A stretch of 46,215 bases of DNA, from the NCBI GenBank assembly GCA_031180805.1, contig JAPSLL010000032.1, positions 1 to 46,215 on the forward strand, read 5' to 3'. The notes beneath the pieces were generated by a model that saw nothing but the letters and a program-made list of their open reading frames with translations, had not been told where the DNA came from and made no database searches. Source of the stretch: Bacillus sp. (in: firmicutes) (GTDB taxonomy: Bacteria > Bacillota > Bacilli > Bacillales > Bacillaceae). Numbering within the stretch: position 1 is the stretch's first letter; the number at the start of each line of letters is the position of its first letter. The translations under genes and the position numbers were made by a program. This document shows, piece by piece, positions 42,499 to 46,215 of the stretch.

Positions 42499-44658
42499 AT
42501 GATCGATAAACAGGATTATATCATGCAACATATTAGTAAAGAGCTTTCTATAAATGTAAAACAGATAGCGAATGTTATATCGTTATTAGAGGAAGGGAAT
42601 ACAGTTCCGTTTATAGCTAGATATCGGAAAGAGCAAACTGGTGCACTTGATGAGGTGCAAATTCGCGATATATCAGAAAAGTGGACATACATACAGAATT
42701 TAGAGAACCGTAAAGAGGAAGTCCTTCGCTTAATAGAAGAACAAGGAAAACTAACAGAACAGCTTGCTGCAGAAATAAAAAGCTCAATGAAGCTGCAACA
42801 AGTTGAGGATTTATATAGACCATATAAACAAAAAAGACGTACTAAAGCAACGGTTGCAAAGGAAAAAGGATTAGAACCACTTGCTAAATGGATTTTACAA
42901 TTGCCAACTGAAGGAGATGTTTTTCATAAGGCAAACGAATTTATAAATGAAGAAAAAGAAGTTCACACGGCTGAAGAGGCAATACAAGGAGCAAAGGATA
43001 TTATTGCTGAGCAAATTTCTGATGAGCCAAAGTACCGCCAATGGATTCGCGATGTGACATTTAGAAAAGGGAAAATAGCTTCTGTCGTAAAAGATGAAGA
43101 AAAAGATGAGAAAAATGTTTACGAAATGTATTACGAATATGAAGAGCCTATCTTAAAAATTGTTCCACATCGTGTCCTTGCGATAAATCGTGGTGAGAAG
43201 GAAGAAATTCTTCGGATCTCAATATTACCACCTTATGAGCAAATTATAGAATATCTTCAAAAGCAGGAACTGAATAAAACGACGATTGTGAAGGAGCTTA
43301 TAGTTGAAACAATTGAAGATGCGTATAAAAGGTTAATTCAGCCTTCAATTGAAAGAGAAATACGAAAAGAATTATCTGAAAAGGCAGAGGACCGTGCCAT
43401 TCATATTTTCTCTGAAAATCTAAGAAATCTATTATTACAGCCGCCTTTAAAAGGAAAAATGGTATTAGGAGTAGACCCTGCGTATCGGACAGGCTGTAAA
43501 TTAGCAGTAGTTGACCAAACGGGGAAAATGTTACATATCGGTGTTGTATACCCTCATCCTCCAGTAAGTAAAACAGAGCGAGCAAAGACTACTGTTATAG
43601 AGGTTCTTAAAAAATATAATATTGAAGTAATAGCAATCGGAAATGGAACGGCGTCAAGAGAAACAGAACAATTTATCTCTGATATTTTAAAAGATAGCAA
43701 AAGCGAAGCCTCATATTTAATTGTTAACGAGGCAGGTGCAAGTGTATATTCTGCATCTGATTTAGCGAGAGAAGAATTCCCTGACCTTCAAGTAGAGGAA
43801 CGAAGTGCAGTTTCTATTGCGCGAAGATTACAGGATCCTTTAGCAGAGCTAGTGAAAATTGACCCAAAATCAGTTGGAGTTGGCCAATATCAACATGATG
43901 TTTCTCAAAAGAAGCTAAATGAATCATTAACATTTGTTGTTGAGACTGTAGTTAACCAAGTTGGAGTAAACGTCAATACCGCATCGTCTTCATTGCTTCA
44001 ATATGTTGCTGGTCTTAGTAAATCAGTAGCAAATAATATTGTAAAAAGAAGAGAAGAGCTTGGTGGATTCTCCAATCGTAAGCAATTAAAGGACATACCA
44101 AGACTAGGTGCAAAAACATATGAACAGTGCATTGGTTTCTTAAGGGTGTTAGAAGGTGATCAACCTTTAGATCGTACAAGTATCCACCCTGAGCATTACA
44201 ATGAGGTAAAGAAACTACTAAAACAGCTTGGTGTAACAGAGTCAGATTTAGGTAGTGATAAATTAAAGGAACAAGTAAAAAACTTAAATTTAAAGGAAAC
44301 CTCTTCAATTCTCGAAATTGGCGAATTAACTTTAAAGGATATATGTGATGCGCTCATTCGCCCTGAAAGAGATCCACGCGATGATGTTCCTAAGCCGCTA
44401 TTAAAGAAGGATGTTCTGAAATTGGAGGATCTTAAGGAAGGTATGGAGCTCCAAGGAACAGTACGTAATGTTGTAGACTTTGGAGCATTTATTGATGTCG
44501 GAGTAAAACAAGACGGACTTGTTCATATATCAAAGTTAAGTAATAGCTTTGTTAAACATCCGCTAGATATTGTATCAGTTGGTGATGTTGTAACTGTATG
44601 GGTAGATAGCGTTGATTTTAAAAAAGGAAGAGTAGCATTAACGATGGTAAAAGAATAA
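42499..44658 (+). CDS. tex: Tex-family RNA-binding transcription accessory protein
   Basis: A 719-residue nucleic-acid-binding protein. Domains in order: helical Tex N-terminal region with 'GNTVPFIARYRKEQTGALDE'; a YqgF/RNase-H-like domain ('MVLGVDPAYRTGCKLAVVDQ', about residues 320-450); helix-hairpin-helix pair ('ASSSLLQYVAGLSKSVANNI', 'FSNRKQLKDIPRLGAKTYEQ'); and a C-terminal S1 domain ('ELQGTVRNVVDFGAFIDVGV', last ~75 residues). Tex proteins influence transcription and stalled ribosome or RNA-polymerase events; details in Bacillus are limited. The ATG at 42499 or 42496 follows TTGGAGG. It corresponds to B. subtilis ydcI. Confidence 0.95.
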   Translation: MIDKQDYIMQHISKELSINVKQIANVISLLEEGNTVPFIARYRKEQTGALDEVQIRDISEKWTYIQNLENRKEEVLRLIEEQGKLTEQLAAEIKSSMKLQQVEDLYRPYKQKRRTKATVAKEKGLEPLAKWILQLPTEGDVFHKANEFINEEKEVHTAEEAIQGAKDIIAEQISDEPKYRQWIRDVTFRKGKIASVVKDEEKDEKNVYEMYYEYEEPILKIVPHRVLAINRGEKEEILRISILPPYEQIIEYLQKQELNKTTIVKELIVETIEDAYKRLIQPSIEREIRKELSEKAEDRAIHIFSENLRNLLLQPPLKGKMVLGVDPAYRTGCKLAVVDQTGKMLHIGVVYPHPPVSKTERAKTTVIEVLKKYNIEVIAIGNGTASRETEQFISDILKDSKSEASYLIVNEAGASVYSASDLAREEFPDLQVEERSAVSIARRLQDPLAELVKIDPKSVGVGQYQHDVSQKKLNESLTFVVETVVNQVGVNVNTASSSLLQYVAGLSKSVANNIVKRREELGGFSNRKQLKDIPRLGAKTYEQCIGFLRVLEGDQPLDRTSIHPEHYNEVKKLLKQLGVTESDLGSDKLKEQVKNLNLKETSSILEIGELTLKDICDALIRPERDPRDDVPKPLLKKDVLKLEDLKEGMELQGTVRNVVDFGAFIDVGVKQDGLVHISKLSNSFVKHPLDIVSVGDVVTVWVDSVDFKKGRVALTMVKE

Positions 44659-44663
44659 AAAAA

Positions 44664-44695
44664 AACACTGCCTACGAGCAGTGTTTTTCTCTATA
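44664..44695. terminator. Hairpin between tex and cmpA (bidirectional)
   Basis: AAAAACACTGC (44664-44674) pairs with GCAGTGTTTTT (44680-44690) around a 5-base loop, with A runs before and T runs after. It overlaps the cmpA stop codon and can serve both convergent genes. Confidence 0.88.
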
Positions 44696-44785
44696 GAAAA
44701 ACCAACACTGATTAAGTAATCTGATTTGATATCGATTTTTTTCTAAGAAAGCACGTCGCATTTGGCTTTGTAACCATGATGGCAT
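44672..44785 (-). CDS. cmpA: Cortex morphogenetic protein CmpA
   Basis: A 37-residue sporulation protein, far below usual gene-finder size. It reads MPSWLQSQMRRAFLEKNRYQ, then IRLLNQCWFFYREKHCS, matching B. subtilis CmpA in length, sequence and position (between ydcI and ydcK). CmpA works with ClpXP in the mother cell to remove misassembled SpoIVA coats before cortex formation. A strong AAGGAGG precedes the ATG. The same frame extends upstream to 44923, but that part has no family similarity. CATACATT (complement of 44830-44837) could be a SigE -10 box. Confidence 0.92.
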   Translation of the reverse strand: MPSWLQSQMRRAFLEKNRYQIRLLNQCWFFYREKHCS

Positions 44786-44880
44786 TGCTCTTACCTCCTT
44801 ATCCATTATAATGGAGTATGGGTGTTTATAATGTATGCATAAGACTAGGCTGATGTTACTAAAAAAGTGAGGAAATAATT

Positions 44881-45333
44881 TTGGATGATAAAAAGCTGCA
44901 ACAACTAGTTGAGGAAATTTCATTAAGGTTTTTTAATAAAAAATTTACCCACAAAGCAACATTCAATAAAAGACTTAGAACTACTGGTGGACGTTACATA
45001 TTGAATACCCATAATATAGATATTAATCCAAAGTATTTAGAAGAGCACGGACTTGATGAAGTGATAGGCATTATTAAGCATGAGCTATGTCATTATCATC
45101 TTCATATAGAAGGAAAAGGATATAAGCATCGTGACAATGATTTTAGAGAATTGCTAAAGAAGGTAGGTGCACCAAGATTTTGTACACCATTAAAATCCGA
45201 ACCCAAACTCGTTAGAAAAATCCTTAAATATCAATGTCAAAGCTGTCAGCAAATATTTAATCGGAAGAAAAAAGTAGATACGACTAAATATGTGTGCGGG
45301 AAATGTGGTGGGAAAATCTATCTGATGAAATAG
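44881..45333 (+). CDS. ydcK: SprT-like zinc metalloprotease-fold protein
   Basis: A 150-residue SprT-family protein. The metal motif HExxH appears as 'IIKHELCHYHLHIEG', with further 'YKHRDNDFRELLKKVGA'. The C-terminus is a zinc ribbon with two CxxC pairs ('YQCQSCQQIF' and 'YVCGKCGGKIY'). The TTG at 44881 follows GTGAGGAA. Eukaryotic SprT relatives (Spartan) cut DNA-protein crosslinks; the role of the short bacterial form is not established. It is divergent from cmpA, as in B. subtilis. Confidence 0.9.
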   Translation: MDDKKLQQLVEEISLRFFNKKFTHKATFNKRLRTTGGRYILNTHNIDINPKYLEEHGLDEVIGIIKHELCHYHLHIEGKGYKHRDNDFRELLKKVGAPRFCTPLKSEPKLVRKILKYQCQSCQQIFNRKKKVDTTKYVCGKCGGKIYLMK

Positions 45334-45413
45334 GGTTGACGAAAGAGGTATAGCTATGATAAATTATAAAAGCCGTCGCTGATGGCATGTAATTGAATAA
45401 AAAATAGATAGTA

Positions 45414-45442
45414 TTGACATGATAAGTGATACTAACTATAAT
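45414..45442 (+). promoter_or_regulatory. Promoter of the tRNA cluster
   Basis: TTGACA (45414-45419), a 17-base spacer and TATAAT (45437-45442): a perfect consensus promoter, as expected for stable RNA. Confidence 0.92.
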
Positions 45443-45463
45443 AAAAGAAGTCTTTTATATTGT

Positions 45464-45538
45464 TCCGCAGTAGCTCAGTGGTAGAGCTATCGGCTGTTAA
45501 CCGATCGGTCGTAGGTTCGAGTCCTACCTGCGGAGCCA
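45464..45538 (+). tRNA. tRNA-Asn (GTT)
   Basis: Complete cloverleaf: acceptor TCCGCAG/CTGCGGA, D arm AGCTCAGTGGTAGAGCT, anticodon GTT in CTGTTAA, T loop GTTCGAGTC, encoded CCA. Confidence 0.96.
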
Positions 45539-45541
45539 TAT

Positions 45542-45632
45542 GGGGAAGTACTCAAGTGGCTGAAGAGGCGCCCCTGCTAAGGGTGTAGGTCGTGTAAGCG
45601 GCGCGAGGGTTCAAATCCCTCCTTCTCCGCCA
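45542..45632 (+). tRNA. tRNA-Ser (GCT)
   Basis: A class II tRNA with a long variable arm (GTAGGTCGTGTAAGCGGCGC), anticodon GCT in CTGCTAA, acceptor GGGGAAG/CTTCTCC with a G-U pair, encoded CCA. Confidence 0.95.
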
Positions 45633-45640
45633 TACATTAT

Positions 45641-45712
45641 GGCCCGTTGGTCAAGCGGTTAAGACACCGCCCTTTCACGGCGGTAACACGGGTTCGAATC
45701 CCGTACGGGTCA
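45641..45712 (+). tRNA. tRNA-Glu (TTC), CCA not encoded
   Basis: Acceptor GGCCCGT/ACGGGTC, anticodon TTC in CTTTCAC, T loop GTTCGAATC. After the discriminator A the sequence runs into T6, so the CCA end must be added by nucleotidyltransferase, unlike its complete neighbours. Confidence 0.94.
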
Positions 45713-45731
45713 TTTTTTATACGTGGAATCT

Positions 45732-45784
45732 AATAGGGAGTGGACATATCTTATTTCCATGATTCGTCCACCTCCTATTTATTT
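45732..45784 (+). terminator. Hairpin between tRNA-Glu and tRNA-Asp
   Basis: AATAGGGAGTGGAC (45732-45745) pairs with GTCCACCTCCTATT (45766-45779) with one A-C mismatch and one G-U pair, followed by TATTTCC. It could be an attenuator or a processing signal that splits the cluster. Confidence 0.55.
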
Positions 45785-45798
45785 CCTTGACTTTATTT

Positions 45799-45875
45799 GG
45801 TCCGGTAGTTCAGTTGGTTAGAATGCCTGCCTGTCACGCAGGAGGTCGCGGGTTCGAGTCCCGTCCGGACCGCCA
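45799..45875 (+). tRNA. tRNA-Asp (GTC)
   Basis: Acceptor GGTCCGG/CCGGACC, anticodon GTC in CTGTCAC, T loop GTTCGAGTC, encoded CCA. Confidence 0.96.
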
Positions 45876-45974
45876 TTTTATTTTTTATTTGGTAATAATT
45901 ACAACTTGAAGTTGTAATTAAGATATGGTATCATATAATTCTTGTTGTTTTAATTTGCTTAAAGCAATATTCGA

Positions 45975-46049
45975 TGGGCTATAGCCAAGTGGTAAGGCAA
46001 CGGACTTTGACTCCGTCATTCGTTGGTTCGAATCCAGCTAGCCCAGCCA
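45975..46049 (+). tRNA. tRNA-Gln (TTG)
   Basis: Acceptor TGGGCTA/TAGCCCA, anticodon TTG in CTTTGAC, T loop GTTCGAATC, encoded CCA. Confidence 0.95.
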
Positions 46050-46092
46050 TTTTTATTCTTTGTTTTAAAATACTATATTTTATTATTGTAAT

Positions 46093-46168
46093 GAGCCATT
46101 AGCTCAGTTGGTAGAGCATCTGACTTTTAATCAGAGGGTCGAAGGTTCGAGTCCTTCATGGCTCACCA
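46093..46168 (+). tRNA. tRNA-Lys (TTT)
   Basis: Acceptor GAGCCAT/ATGGCTC, anticodon TTT in CTTTTAA, T loop GTTCGAGTC, encoded CCA. Confidence 0.96.
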
Positions 46169-46180
46169 TTTACACACCTT

Positions 46181-46215
46181 GCGGGTGTGGCGGAATTGGC
46201 AGACGCGCTAGACTT
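46181..46215 (+). tRNA. tRNA-Leu (5' part, cut by window end)
   Basis: The acceptor strand GCGGGTG and D arm GGCGGAATTGGCAGACGCGC are those of a Bacillus tRNA-Leu. The anticodon lies at or beyond the window end, so the isoacceptor is not determined. Confidence 0.85.

Overview
The window is AT-rich DNA from a low-GC, endospore-forming Gram-positive, most likely Bacillus or a close relative. The evidence is the gene order in the right half (ddl-murF-cshA-uvsE-ydbS-ydbT-rhomboid-acpS-ydcC-alr-ndoAI-ndoA-rsbRSTUVW-sigB-rsbX-tex-cmpA-ydcK-tRNA cluster). Apart from uvsE this closely follows the arrangement I remember from Bacillus subtilis. The sporulation genes ydcC and cmpA point the same way, as do the typical GGAGG ribosome binding sites and the SigA, SigB and ECF promoters.

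Left part (1-7.8 kb), accessory: the 3' end of an LPXTG wall-anchored protein followed by a class A sortase; a WYL/YafY regulator divergent from a VOC-family protein; a 58-aa membrane protein (minus strand); an MFS exporter of the macrolide-efflux type followed by the 3' remnant of an hsp20 gene; a CGNR zinc-finger protein; a DinB-fold protein with an operator-like inverted repeat around its -35 box; a small basic protein; and a TmrB-like kinase-fold protein.

7.8-13 kb, glycerol use: glpF-glpK, glpD and the antiterminator gene glpP, with glpP last. Both transcription units have a leader ending in an intrinsic terminator, and both leaders share a motif at identical spacing (a candidate GlpP target). 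A cre-like site overlaps the glpF promoter.

13-23 kb, mixed genes: polysaccharide deacetylase, YtpP-type thioredoxin, a GTP cyclohydrolase II/RibD pair without the rest of a riboflavin operon, an esterase, a striking cluster of five DnaA-box-like 9-mers, a DMT-type exporter, a LysE-type exporter, YuiD, a LOG-family protein, a peptidoglycan-binding-domain protein, and an ECF sigma/anti-sigma pair with its own ECF-type promoter.

23-46 kb, conserved core: cell-wall precursor synthesis (ddl, murF, alr), an RNA helicase (cshA), UV repair (uvsE), PH-domain membrane proteins, the EndoA toxin-antitoxin pair, the complete stressosome/partner-switching operon for SigB (SigB-type promoter in front of rsbV), tex, cmpA, ydcK and a tRNA operon (Asn, Ser, Glu, Asp, Gln, Lys, Leu; the last is cut by the window end).

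I see no CRISPR array, intact insertion sequence, prophage or rRNA, and no convincing new multi-gene system. The most interesting non-coding signals are the DnaA-box cluster (17257-17376), the paired glp leader motif, a perfect 15-bp inverted repeat upstream of ndoAI, and a perfect palindrome in front of cshA.
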